From a virus: 22,059 bases of DNA. The notes beneath the pieces are model-generated. The model worked only from the letters and a program-made list of their open reading frames with translations. It had not been told where the DNA came from and did not search any database. The first letter of the stretch is position 1; each line of letters opens with the position of its first letter. The position numbers and the translations under genes were made by a program. The stretch lies in IMG/VR virus record IMGVR_UViG_3300038701_002856, positions 1 through 22,059 of that record, one strand, 5' to 3'. Below are positions 1-6,381 of this stretch, piece after piece.

Positions 1-9
1 ATTTTTTTA

Positions 10-36
10 CAAATATACGTAAAAAAAATAAATGTA
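10..36 (-). promoter_or_regulatory. possible promoter for a gene left of the window
   Basis: On the minus strand this stretch contains TATATTTG (17-10), an exact match to the Bacteroidota -7 consensus TAnnTTTG, and TACATTTA (36-29), identical to the -7 box of promoter P2. It lies downstream of the terminator at 81-115, so it could start the next leftward unit. I see no convincing -33 TTG element, and the TGTAATCAAAC leader shared by P1-P5 is absent. This is a weak call based on the -7 box and position only. Confidence 0.3.
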
Positions 37-80
37 ATAAATTGTTTACTTAGTGTAAAAAATGTTTACATAATGAACAA

Positions 81-115
81 TAAAAAACCCTCGCGAAATC
101 AATCACAAGGGTTTT
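81..115 (-). terminator. rho-independent terminator of the leftward operon
   Basis: Read on the minus strand, AAAACCCT (115-108) pairs perfectly with AGGGTTTT (91-84) across a 16-base loop and runs into a T tract. It follows the last leftward gene (stop at 164-166). A second, weaker inverted repeat (AACTAAACC at 153-145 with GGTTTTAGTT at 133-124, one bulge) lies between the stop codon and this hairpin and may help termination or protect the 3' end. Confidence 0.8.
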
Positions 116-163
116 ACGGATATAACTAAAACCAAGGTCCAAAAGGTTTAGTTTTTAAATGTA

Positions 164-631
164 CTATTTTTTTGAATAACTTTTAAATCCATTAGGTAAT
201 TTTATAATTATACCAGTACAATAAACATCTTCATCACCTTCACATTCCATAACTTTAAAATGCCTATGATCAATGTTTTCATTTACCCTATAGCTAAAAG
301 CTCCTGATTCATTTAAGTCGTAATCTTCAAGAATTTCTCCGGTTCTTTCTATTTTTCCACACCAGAAAATCTTAAGACCTAATTGCTTAGCTTCTTCTTT
401 CAACTGTAAATCGCTAGCATGCTGTGTTAAATCTGAACCGTCCCATCCTTCACAATGTTCACAATAACCACTTAAATAGCTTTCAGAACCGTAACAATAC
501 ATTAAATCATCACTACCTCCGACTATTATAACTATATTATTTTCTTCTGCTAACTTTTTAGCTTCTTCTGGAACATCTCTAATATAAGGTATTCCATCAC
601 AAATTTGTCTTATTTGATCTATCGTTTCCAT
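164..631 (-). CDS. unknown phage protein, 155 residues
   Basis: A soluble acidic protein and the last gene before the terminator. It contains IVIIVGGSDDLM near residues 33-44 and a Cys/His cluster YCEHCEGWDG near 57-66. The ...GxSDDLM(E/Y)... stretch resembles a phage protein family of unknown function in which this strand is followed by a short description-like 'G' motif; I recall this pattern but cannot name a family. The CxHC pair could bind a metal, but there are no clear partner ligands. The start METIDQIRQ follows an A/T-rich leader without a Shine-Dalgarno site. The preceding small gene (644-781) stops 13 bases upstream in the same frame. Function unknown. Confidence 0.7.
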   Translation of the reverse strand: METIDQIRQICDGIPYIRDVPEEAKKLAEENNIVIIVGGSDDLMYCYGSESYLSGYCEHCEGWDGSDLTQHASDLQLKEEAKQLGLKIFWCGKIERTGEILEDYDLNESGAFSYRVNENIDHRHFKVMECEGDEDVYCTGIIIKLPNGFKSYSKK

Positions 632-643
632 ATTATTAAATAT

Positions 644-781
644 TTATGACAAAAGAAATTCTTCTGAGTCCATTTTAACAGCTGAAATTATTTTTATCCT
701 AACTTCTAGTTCTACATTAGTTAAACCATGTAATTCATCTAATTTACTATGAGCTTCGTCTATTATGTTTTGAATTCTCAT
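644..781 (-). CDS. small unknown protein, 45 residues
   Basis: An ORF filling the gap between two genes: MRIQNIIDEAHSKLDELHGL at the start, ending EEFLLS. The sequence looks like an amphipathic helical protein with Glu, Lys and Leu spaced as in a short coiled coil. An in-frame ATG at 808 would add nine hydrophobic residues (MEVELVFFY) and overlap the upstream gene by ten bases (ATGGAGGTAG). I prefer the ATG at 781 because the resulting protein has a more natural N-terminus, but the longer form is possible. Function unknown. Confidence 0.5.
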   Translation of the reverse strand: MRIQNIIDEAHSKLDELHGLTNVELEVRIKIISAVKMDSEEFLLS

Positions 782-798
782 ATAAAAGAAAACTAACT

Positions 799-1029
799 CT
801 ACCTCCATACTATCCTTACTTTAGATTCTCCTCTTAATATCCTAGATAGATTGTTATCAAAGTGAAAAGCCTCCCAGTTTGAGATCTCTTTTTCACCAAG
901 CATAAACTTATATTGCCTTCTTTCTTTAAAAGCTTTTTTTCTTAACTCATTTAAGAATAAAGCAAATTTAGAAAAAGGTGTTCTTTTAGCTTGTACAAAG
1001 CTATGGTTTGATACTTCTTTTGTTTTCAT
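799..1029 (-). CDS. small basic protein of unknown function
   Basis: 76 residues, strongly basic, with an RKKAFKERRQYKF stretch near residues 30-42. No membrane segment, Cys pair or recognisable domain is seen. The start has an A/T-rich leader (AATTATAAAAAATG) typical of this phage. It lies 9 bases after the upstream Cys-rich protein gene. The charge suggests nucleic-acid binding, which is only inference. Confidence 0.6.
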   Translation of the reverse strand: MKTKEVSNHSFVQAKRTPFSKFALFLNELRKKAFKERRQYKFMLGEKEISNWEAFHFDNNLSRILRGESKVRIVWR

Positions 1030-1038
1030 TTTTTATAA

Positions 1039-1245
1039 TTAATAATTAGTTGATAAATCTTTAGCTATTAAATAAGCACAGTTTTGTTCATGTTTTAAGT
1101 CTTTCATATCTAAATCATCTCCACATTCAGTAGCCATACAAAAACAACATCTAGTTGTATTTCTATCAAAATCTACTTCTGGATAACTTTCTTCTAAAAC
1201 TTGTCTACATAATTCTTGTATATCTTTTTCTCTTTGATTGTCCAT
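1039..1245 (-). CDS. small Cys/His protein, possible zinc-binding
   Basis: 68 residues. The middle holds RCCFCMATEC (about 32-41) followed by HEQNCAYLIAKDL (about 52-64). A C-x-C...C cluster followed by HExxC and a helix ending in KDL is a layout seen in small phage proteins thought to fold as zinc ribbons; that is from memory of the pattern, not a named family. It sits between a small basic protein gene and a lipoprotein gene, 12 bases after the latter's stop. Function unknown. Confidence 0.6.
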   Translation of the reverse strand: MDNQREKDIQELCRQVLEESYPEVDFDRNTTRCCFCMATECGDDLDMKDLKHEQNCAYLIAKDLSTNY

Positions 1246-1257
1246 AATTTATATTTT

Positions 1258-1593
1258 TTACTTTTCAACAAAAAAAGAATTACAAGACGTCACTGATGAA
1301 TATTGTTCGTAATAAATCATCCCTAAGGTATCATTAACTAATTTGTGATTAACTACACCAAAACTTTCGTAAGTATTGTCAGAGGTCAAAGAAAGACCTA
1401 TACCATTTACACTTATTTGACTATTAGATAATTGCACAATTGTTATCTCTTGATTTTGTACCATACAGAAATTAGAAGTAGCTGTATAAATACCAGATAT
1501 ATCAATAACTTCATTTTTACTCAATACTAAATCCTCATCTTTTTCACAACTAAACAATGATACAACTGCTAATATTAATGTTATCTTTTTCAT
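1258..1593 (-). CDS. surface-exposed lipoprotein with LES signal
   Basis: 111 residues. The N-terminus MKKITLILAVVSLFSC is a lipoprotein signal peptide with the lipidated Cys at 16. Directly after it comes EKDED (17-21), a lysine plus acidic run matching the lipoprotein export signal that sends Bacteroidota lipoproteins to the outer face of the outer membrane. The mature part (about 95 residues) is rich in Ser, Thr, Val and Ile and looks beta-rich, with two further Cys (near 43 and 104) that could form a disulfide. Together with the next lipoprotein gene upstream it may alter the host surface, for example to block superinfection; that role is inferred from phage precedents, not shown. Confidence 0.75.
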   Translation of the reverse strand: MKKITLILAVVSLFSCEKDEDLVLSKNEVIDISGIYTATSNFCMVQNQEITIVQLSNSQISVNGIGLSLTSDNTYESFGVVNHKLVNDTLGMIYYEQYSSVTSCNSFFVEK

Positions 1594-1599
1594 ATCAAA

Positions 1600-1881
1600 C
1601 TATTTTAATGTGTCACCAATTTTTAAACCTAAATCACCACCTATTCTACATGAGTAGACGCTATCGTTTTCATCTATAACTACTATGGATATTTTACAAT
1701 AATCAAATGATCCTTCCATTTCGCTTATAGCTATAACTCTAGTAGTGCCTTTACAATTATTTAGCATTGTAGGAAAGTATTTGTAACTTCCTTCACTAAA
1801 TCTATCTGTTTCAACGTTTTGATTACAGCTGTAAAAAACACAAGAAGTAAATGTAAATAACAATATTTTAAATAAACTCAT
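1600..1881 (-). CDS. second small lipoprotein
   Basis: 93 residues with a hydrophobic N-terminus MSLFKILLFTFTSCVFYSC; the lipidated residue is probably Cys19 (FYSC), with Cys14 as an alternative. After Cys19 comes NQNVETD, which lacks the compact lysine/acidic export signal of the neighbouring lipoprotein, so this one may stay in the periplasm. Three Cys in the mature part (near 43, 62 and 77) could bridge. The C-terminal IGGDLGLKIGDTLK suggests a small beta fold. It is co-transcribed with the lipoprotein gene at 1258-1593, 6 bases away, and the two share size and layout. Confidence 0.65.
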   Translation of the reverse strand: MSLFKILLFTFTSCVFYSCNQNVETDRFSEGSYKYFPTMLNNCKGTTRVIAISEMEGSFDYCKISIVVIDENDSVYSCRIGGDLGLKIGDTLK

Positions 1882-1884
1882 TAT

Positions 1885-2067
1885 CTATTTGTTTCTTAAG
1901 ATATTATTAAAACTATTTATTAAATCTTTTTCATCAATGAAATCAAAGACACAACCTCCTACGTACAACAGTTCCCCGCTTCCATCGGCGAAAAAAACTA
2001 TACGAGGTAGTTTATAATTAGTTTCTTCTTTTACTCTTTTTAATAAATCTAAAATTTCACGTTTCAT
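1885..2067 (-). CDS. small unknown protein behind promoter P1
   Basis: 60 residues, MKREILDLLKRVKEETN at the start. An upstream in-frame ATG (2103) would lie inside the promoter's -7 region, so the ATG at 2067 is chosen; it follows the leader AAAACAACAAATATT shared with other phage starts. The middle IVFFADGSGELLYVGG looks like a beta hairpin. First gene of the unit that goes on to the two lipoproteins. Function unknown. Confidence 0.65.
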   Translation of the reverse strand: MKREILDLLKRVKEETNYKLPRIVFFADGSGELLYVGGCVFDFIDEKDLINSFNNILRNK

Positions 2068-2077
2068 AATATTTGTT

Positions 2078-2132
2078 GTTTTGATTACATAAGCAATGTA
2101 CAACTATTTTCTTAAAATGAAAAGAAAACTTT
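2078..2132 (-). promoter_or_regulatory. phage promoter P1
   Basis: On the minus strand: AAAGTTTTCTTTTCATTTTAAG, 10 bases, TACATTGC (2100-2093), then TGTAATCAAAAC. The -7-like box sits exactly 11 bases after CATTTTAA, and TGTAATC begins 11 bases after the first base of that box, as in P2-P5. It drives the unit 2067 to 164. Confidence 0.75.
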
Positions 2133-2158
2133 AAAATATTTTAAAATAAATTCAAATA

Positions 2159-3454
2159 TTACCAAATTATCATCGTAGCATCTTGTTCCAATTCGAACCA
2201 ATATCTCATCATTATGCTATCCCAATCATCTGGTGATCTACCTAACTTCTCTTTTATTAGATCTTTAGGTATGATAGCCATTTTACCATCTTTATCTATA
2301 TCTTTTTGTTTAACCTGTTCTAACTCTTCAGATATAGTGTTTATAATATCATCTATCTCACAATTCTCTATAACTTCTCTTAATTCTATTTTCTTAGCCA
2401 TTTTAATAGAACATTGTGATTTTAAGTTATCGTAGTTTTCTCCATTTAAAGGCCTTGAGTTATTAACAAAACCTTGACATTCTAAATAATCTACTACACC
2501 GCCTCCTACTCCATCTTCATCAACTATAACTCTAGATCTTGGTATTCCGTAAGATGATTCTAAACCAGTAATTATATCAACTATCTCATTGACTAAACTA
2601 GTAGCCATTTCTAATCGCTTTATACAAACCCATCCATGCCAAACTCTTATAACTGTTTTGTCTTTACCTTTTCTTGCTACATCACACGTTATATATTTAT
2701 AGCCTTCGGGTTTTACATGTACACTATTAAAGTAGTCTTTTATAGCGTCATAACTAATTAAAGCAGATGGATCATTATCATATTCCCAATTACCGTAATA
2801 AAGTCTTTCTTTACTATTCTTATCTAGTTCTAATAAAGATTGTATATAAGATGGTGGTAAATGAGGGTTGTCAGTAGGAAGTGCTTGTATGAACCTCCTG
2901 TTAGTCTTTATAGTTTGATCTTTATAAGGTTTATAAAAAAGTCTATATACCCATCCTTTTGAAGGGTTACATGTACCAAGTAATTTAGGTATTAAGTCAT
3001 ACTCTTTAAGTTTATAACGAATTCTAGATTTAACTATTTGCCAAGCTTTATGGGTTATCTGATTACACTCATCTATGAAAGCACCAGTTATCTCTAAAGA
3101 TCCTAAACTATCATAATTAGGATCAGAAGGATAATGAAATAGATCCTTTAATATTATTTCACTACCATTAACATGTGTAATTATCCCTGACTGATTATTA
3201 AGATGAAATTGATTAGATATACCTAATTCAGAACAAGTGTCCAAGAAAGTGTTTAAAGTAGTTTCTTTTAAAGCTTTTAATTTGCTTCTTCCTAGTAACC
3301 ACCTTGTTCCTGGATAATTCTGACAACACTCTATTAACCAAAGAACTCCTAATTTAGATTTACCACCACCAGCAGCTCCTCCATATACTAATTCATTGGT
3401 TTCTTTATCCTTTAAAAAATATACAGCATGTTCTTGCTTAAGAAGTAGATTCAT
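2159..3454 (-). CDS. terL: terminase large subunit
   Basis: 431 residues, a normal length. This is the packaging motor ATPase and headful or cos nuclease that loads DNA into the prohead. The ATPase domain shows Walker A GGAAGGGKS (25-33), Walker B GAFIDE (124-129) and the coupling motif TCNP (161-164). The C-terminal RNase H-like nuclease domain shows ITCDVARKGKDKT with Asp258, then VIVDEDGVGGG with acidic residues near 312-314, and a late SPDDWDSIM segment that probably supplies the third metal ligand. The start at 3454 overlaps the small subunit gene by 17 bases, which fits translational coupling. Confidence 0.96.
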   Translation of the reverse strand: MNLLLKQEHAVYFLKDKETNELVYGGAAGGGKSKLGVLWLIECCQNYPGTRWLLGRSKLKALKETTLNTFLDTCSELGISNQFHLNNQSGIITHVNGSEIILKDLFHYPSDPNYDSLGSLEITGAFIDECNQITHKAWQIVKSRIRYKLKEYDLIPKLLGTCNPSKGWVYRLFYKPYKDQTIKTNRRFIQALPTDNPHLPPSYIQSLLELDKNSKERLYYGNWEYDNDPSALISYDAIKDYFNSVHVKPEGYKYITCDVARKGKDKTVIRVWHGWVCIKRLEMATSLVNEIVDIITGLESSYGIPRSRVIVDEDGVGGGVVDYLECQGFVNNSRPLNGENYDNLKSQCSIKMAKKIELREVIENCEIDDIINTISEELEQVKQKDIDKDGKMAIIPKDLIKEKLGRSPDDWDSIMMRYWFELEQDATMIIW

Positions 3455-3917
3455 CTGGTTTTAACCCTTGACCAAGATTGATTATTGTTTGTTTTACTTC
3501 TCCAGAATGCTTCTGTTCTTGTTTATCTGCTAATCCTAGATCTCTAGCTATAATAGATGGATTAAACATGCCTACAGTAGCGTAAGTATACTTCTGATCA
3601 GCTATAACTCCTTCTATGTGTGTTACGACTCTCGAGAAATCTTCACTTACAGTATGTAAATCTCTTATTACTCTCCAATCACAGCATCCACAGAATCTAG
3701 CAAATTCATCTTTTTTAAATACTCTAGGGTGTGGTATTTCTACTTTAACTAAACCACCTCCAGATGACTTGTAATCTATTTCTATAATTGGGTTATCAAT
3801 ACACCATTTAAAATATTCATCAGCAGCTATTACTAATGTTTCAGGATCTTTTATGATTCTATCTCTACCATGTTTAGATCTTGCTTTCCAAAATTGATTT
3901 CCTTCAGGTGCAGGCAT
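3438..3917 (-). CDS. terS: terminase small subunit
   Basis: 159 residues. DNA-recognition subunit that selects phage DNA for packaging and passes it to TerL. The MPAPEGNQFWKARSKHGR start, an EYFKWCIDNP helix near 34-43, and the late NPSIIARDLGLADKQE segment (about 120-135) match the gp3-type DNA-packaging proteins of many Bacteroides and flavobacterial phages. The middle DEFARFCGCCDWRVIRDL is the likely helix-turn-helix. It lies directly upstream of and overlaps terL. Identification rests on the sequence pattern plus the neighbour. Confidence 0.88.
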   Translation of the reverse strand: MPAPEGNQFWKARSKHGRDRIIKDPETLVIAADEYFKWCIDNPIIEIDYKSSGGGLVKVEIPHPRVFKKDEFARFCGCCDWRVIRDLHTVSEDFSRVVTHIEGVIADQKYTYATVGMFNPSIIARDLGLADKQEQKHSGEVKQTIINLGQGLKPDESTS

Positions 3918-3952
3918 ATATCAAAACGTTTGATGATACACAAATATAATAA

Positions 3953-4192
3953 TTAATCATCAATGTTTTTTGGTATATAATCTATCTCAGCTTCTTTTAA
4001 AAAAGTTTTATAATTAACTGGAGTTTTAAAAGAGAAAACTATAAAATCATCATAATCACGTCTAAACACATCTGGATACATTATCCATTTCCACCATAAT
4101 ATAGTCATAGTTTTTTCGTCTATTTCTTTTTCTCCTTCGTCAGTTACTATAATTCTTTTATCTTTATTTTCTTTAAACTCTATTAGTTTCAT
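3953..4192 (-). CDS. unknown protein, 79 residues
   Basis: Start taken at ATG 4192 (MKLIEFKENKDKR) because it lies one base after the upstream stop (TAAGATG), which is the usual spacing in this operon; longer in-frame starts would lie inside the upstream gene. It contains MTILWWKWIMYPDVFRRDYD, aromatic-rich but too polar for a clear membrane segment. Gene before the terminase small subunit. No family recognised. Confidence 0.6.
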   Translation of the reverse strand: MKLIEFKENKDKRIIVTDEGEKEIDEKTMTILWWKWIMYPDVFRRDYDDFIVFSFKTPVNYKTFLKEAEIDYIPKNIDD

Positions 4193-4193
4193 C

Positions 4194-4460
4194 TTAGTCT
4201 TCTTTATCATATTTACTTTTAAACAACCAACTATCACTCCATTTGTTTTCGTTTATATACTCATCATCTTTCCATGATATAAAAAGACAATTAAGTAGAA
4301 AAGCTAAATTCAACAAAGGTATTAACATGAAAACAACGTCAACTAATTCTATAGGTTCTCCATAGTTTTCTCCTTTAGGATTCTTATGTTTCTTTATAAT
4401 GTAATTTCTACACACTAATAAAGGAACGATGTAAATAGATAATAATATTATAATTCCCAT
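4194..4460 (-). CDS. small membrane protein
   Basis: 88 residues with two hydrophobic segments: IIILLSIYIVPLLVC (3-17) and VVFMLIPLLNLAFLLNCLFI (about 42-61). Between them lies a basic loop with KKHKNPKG, and the C-terminus is charged (KYDKED). This suggests a two-pass inner-membrane protein with the charged loop in the cytoplasm. It stands between two small genes upstream of the terminase. It could be a holin-like or exclusion protein; nothing in the sequence decides this. Confidence 0.65.
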   Translation of the reverse strand: MGIIILLSIYIVPLLVCRNYIIKKHKNPKGENYGEPIELVDVVFMLIPLLNLAFLLNCLFISWKDDEYINENKWSDSWLFKSKYDKED

Positions 4461-4464
4461 TTGA

Positions 4465-4770
4465 TTATTTTGTTTTAAATTTTATATCAATGTCTTTATT
4501 ATTTTCTAACACTTGGTTTTCTATTGATCCAACTTGTATCATTATATCAGCCATGTTATAACAAAAAGTAGCTAATGCATATTCATCATAACCAATATGA
4601 TCTCCTTCGTAATCTTGAGAAGATAATTCTCCATTCATAGCTTCAATAGCAATTTTATCTCTTAAAGATAAATTGTTATTGTTTTTGTTACTATCTTGAA
4701 TAGCTGTTTTAACTCCCCATAAAGCCATACATATTGAAGCTGAACATAATGATATAATAAATTCTAACAT
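4465..4770 (-). CDS. phage protein with N-terminal membrane anchor
   Basis: Start taken at ATG 4770 (MLEFIISLCSASICMALWG), 101 residues, preceded by the A-rich leader TAAAAATTAAAATT; a longer ORF would start inside the structured region upstream. One N-terminal hydrophobic segment (about 3-19). The middle LRDKIAIEAMNGELSSQD and later ALATFCYNMADIMIQ resemble a frequent small phage protein pattern (LRDxIAxxAMxG...AxxxYxxADAML) of unknown role. The membrane anchor on this pattern is unusual. Confidence 0.65.
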   Translation of the reverse strand: MLEFIISLCSASICMALWGVKTAIQDSNKNNNNLSLRDKIAIEAMNGELSSQDYEGDHIGYDEYALATFCYNMADIMIQVGSIENQVLENNKDIDIKFKTK

Positions 4771-4787
4771 AATTTTAATTTTTAATA

Positions 4788-4962
4788 AACTACCTGTCCA
4801 TTTCCAAGTGGAACACATTTCCACGGGCTCGAACCGTGTTGAGCCATACTCATGTGTCTTACAATAAACATCATCATCTTGGCATGATTATGATAGCATC
4901 CTTCTATAACTAATATATAGACAATTACTATTTATACCACTGTTTATCTTCAGCAGGTAGTT
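4788..4962 (-). ncRNA. structured non-coding region closed by a 9-bp repeat
   Basis: The 200-base gap between the coiled-coil gene and the gene at 4465-4770 has an inverted repeat, AACTACCTG (4788-4796) with CAGGTAGTT (4954-4962), enclosing several hairpins. At 4813-4857 the minus strand can fold as a three-way junction: ACACAT/ATGTGT, GAG/CTC, and a CACGG-TTCGAGC-CCGTG arm with the look of a tRNA T arm. GTGGAA/TTCCAC (4808-4824) is a mutually exclusive 6-bp hairpin. Another hairpin, ATCAT/ATGAT, lies near 4872-4897. No full tRNA can be drawn: no acceptor partner is found. It could be a regulatory leader, a processing site or a decayed tRNA. Confidence 0.4.
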
Positions 4963-4975
4963 CATGTTTTACAAA

Positions 4976-5251
4976 TTACTTTTCAGGGAAAAGTTCTTTA
5001 ATTACTTTTTCAAGATTTTTGATAGCTAATTTTCTACCTTCAATCTCATCCATTTTATCAAGAATATCTTGAGATGACAAGGTTTGGTTTGATTTTAGCT
5101 CTACTAGCTCTCGCTCGTTTTGTTTTAGAACTCGTTTTGTTTCCCTTAAGTCTGCTTCTAGTTGCAACTTGTTGTCTTCGACTGCATATTGTAGGTTTTG
5201 CTCGTCGATTTGTTCTTGACTCTGTGTTCTCAACTCTCTGTAAGTTTTCAT
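4976..5251 (-). CDS. coiled-coil protein overlapping its neighbour
   Basis: 91 residues, almost wholly predicted coiled coil: Glu, Lys, Leu and Gln heptads from about 8 to 88 with no Cys. The ATG at 5251 follows the leader AAACAAACAAATAAAAAAG, one of the best matches to this phage's A-rich translation leader, which supports it as a real gene although it overlaps the end of the 5058-6128 frame by 194 bases. After its TAA stop the same frame continues for 16 codons as FVKHELPAEDKQWYK before TAG. The role could be structural or scaffold-like; that is a guess from composition only. Confidence 0.65.
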   Translation of the reverse strand: MKTYRELRTQSQEQIDEQNLQYAVEDNKLQLEADLRETKRVLKQNERELVELKSNQTLSSQDILDKMDEIEGRKLAIKNLEKVIKELFPEK

Positions 5252-6128
5252 CTTCTTTTTTATTTGTTTGTTTTGTGCTCTTACTCGAAGGGGAAGAGCT
5301 TTCCCTTAAATCTTTTAATACAGTGAAATCAGTAACTTGATAACCTAATTTATCTCCTTTATTATTTATAATAATAAACTCATTATCTAATGATGAATAG
5401 TAAGCTTCAAAAATATCTCCAACATTAATATTATTATACCATCCTTCATTTATGCATTTAACAACGTGTGTCGGGTTTTCTATTTGATAATCATAAGTTA
5501 ATTCGAAATCTTCGTATTTGTTATATAACTCGTTTTTTTCCTCGTGTAACATTATACCAGTATTATCATAAGGGTATGCGTCAATATAACCGTTATCCCA
5601 TTGTACTCTATATCTAAGATACGTCGCTCCAGTTAAATCTATAATAGTACCCAATGTTTGTCTACCTTCAGAATCTATATCCTGATTACCGTATTCCCAC
5701 TTAATGTTTCTCTTAACTCTGTCTCCGATTTTTAGTTCTTTGTTGTTATTATAATTGTTACAAAGTTCTTTAAGAGCACTAACTACATTTGTTAAAGCTT
5801 CAAAATCATTATCCTTAGAACTAGGCCAATATCCTCCTCTTTCTTTATAACCATAATGTCTACTACAAAATTCTTCAGGATTTTTTATATTTAACATACT
5901 GAATATTTTCCTATTATTGTTATGCAATGACGCTTCTAAATAGTTATCTCTAACAAAATAGTTTACAATATCATCTCCTATTTTGAAGCTTACTTTATCA
6001 TTTAATTTTAAAATTTCCATAGTTTCAGATTTAACTCTAATTATATCTACAAATCCCATTGTATCGAATGTTTTACACTTTTTAATACTAGGTTTAATAC
6101 CAAAATCTATACTTATACTATTACACAT
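5058..6128 (-). CDS. unknown protein with SH3-like repeats and basic tail
   Basis: 356 residues. Around 50-100 is a mixed region. KIGDRVKRN (about 133-141) through LGTIIDLTGATYLRYRVQWDNG (158-179, split here by meaning only) looks like an SH3/KOW-type beta barrel, as in proteins that hold RNA or protein tails; a second GDIF-type strand lies near 240. The last 80 residues are rich in Ser, Lys, Arg and Thr with no clear fold and are encoded where the coiled-coil gene runs in another frame. The ATG at 6128 begins two bases after the tRNA-like gene's end; internal ATGs (residues 24, 37) are alternatives. No family recognised. Confidence 0.6.
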   Translation of the reverse strand: MCNSISIDFGIKPSIKKCKTFDTMGFVDIIRVKSETMEILKLNDKVSFKIGDDIVNYFVRDNYLEASLHNNNRKIFSMLNIKNPEEFCSRHYGYKERGGYWPSSKDNDFEALTNVVSALKELCNNYNNNKELKIGDRVKRNIKWEYGNQDIDSEGRQTLGTIIDLTGATYLRYRVQWDNGYIDAYPYDNTGIMLHEEKNELYNKYEDFELTYDYQIENPTHVVKCINEGWYNNINVGDIFEAYYSSLDNEFIIINNKGDKLGYQVTDFTVLKDLRESSSPSSKSTKQTNKKEDENLQRVENTESRTNRRAKPTICSRRQQVATRSRLKGNKTSSKTKRARASRAKIKPNLVISRYS

Positions 6129-6130
6129 GT

Positions 6131-6275
6131 GGTTGAGGAAGGATTCGAACCCTCATTCTTAGCTATTGATTTGACTATACAACTCTTTTATTAGTACTAA
6201 GATAGTTAACATCTCTGTTCCATTTTATTAAGCCTTATTTTACGTCAAGCGTCTACCAAATTCCGCCACTCAACC
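6131..6275 (-). tRNA. tRNA-Leu-like gene with insert in anticodon loop
   Basis: Minus strand. Acceptor GGTTGAG (6275-6269) pairs fully with CTCAACC (6137-6131), followed by A as discriminator. The D arm GCGGAATTTGGTAGACGC (6266-6249) is of the Leu type. The T arm GAGGG-TTCGAAT-CCTTC (6154-6138) is standard. TTGAC (6248-6244) pairs with GTCAA (6175-6171) as the anticodon stem, and 16 bases form a class II variable region. The loop between the stem halves is 68 bases instead of 7, so about 61 bases are extra and no anticodon can be assigned. The insert is too short for a known self-splicing intron. It may be a broken tRNA, a minimal intron, or a processing element. Confidence 0.6.
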
Positions 6276-6279
6276 ATTT

Positions 6280-6381
6280 GCCGAATTATCGGCGTCAGTC
6301 ATTACCATAATTAACGCCCTATGTCCTTAATATAACCTTCATAGCGTAATCATTATGGTCTCGTCTTCCTCAGACAGGAGG
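6280..6381 (-). ncRNA. hairpin-rich non-coding stretch before the tRNA-like gene
   Basis: The stretch between the gene ending at 6406 and the tRNA-like gene has no plausible ORF but three strong inverted repeats: a 6-bp hairpin around 6365-6381 (one G-T pair); an 8-bp stem ACCATAAT/ATTATGGT (6359-6352 with 6311-6304) enclosing ACGC-TATG/CATA-(GG)-GCGT; and GCCGA-TAAT-TCGGC (6293-6280), ending 4 bases before the tRNA acceptor stem. The nested stems suggest a folded RNA made together with the tRNA-like gene. I could not match it to a named RNA family. Confidence 0.4.

Noticed and set aside
1258-2067. Three adjacent genes in one frame separated by single TAG codons, as a readthrough polyprotein
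   Set aside because: Two of them have their own lipoprotein signal peptides, and a shared frame for two junctions happens by chance one time in nine.
2214-2435. Plus-strand open frame inside the terminase gene
   Set aside because: It is antisense to the well-supported terL gene and shows hydrophobic, biased composition as expected from the reverse complement.
4897-4968. 25-codon frame starting MNYLLKINSG in the structured region
   Set aside because: Out of frame with the better-looking HELPAEDKQWYK stretch and with no protein-like pattern.
5074-5340. Plus-strand frame antisense to the overlapping gene pair
   Set aside because: Leu/Val-rich antisense translation with no leader; both minus-strand frames explain the region better.
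6276-6300. Hammerhead-like CUGA...stem...AAA arrangement near the tRNA-like gene
   Set aside because: The invariant GA after the CUGAN and the G of GAAA are missing, so a hammerhead core cannot be drawn.
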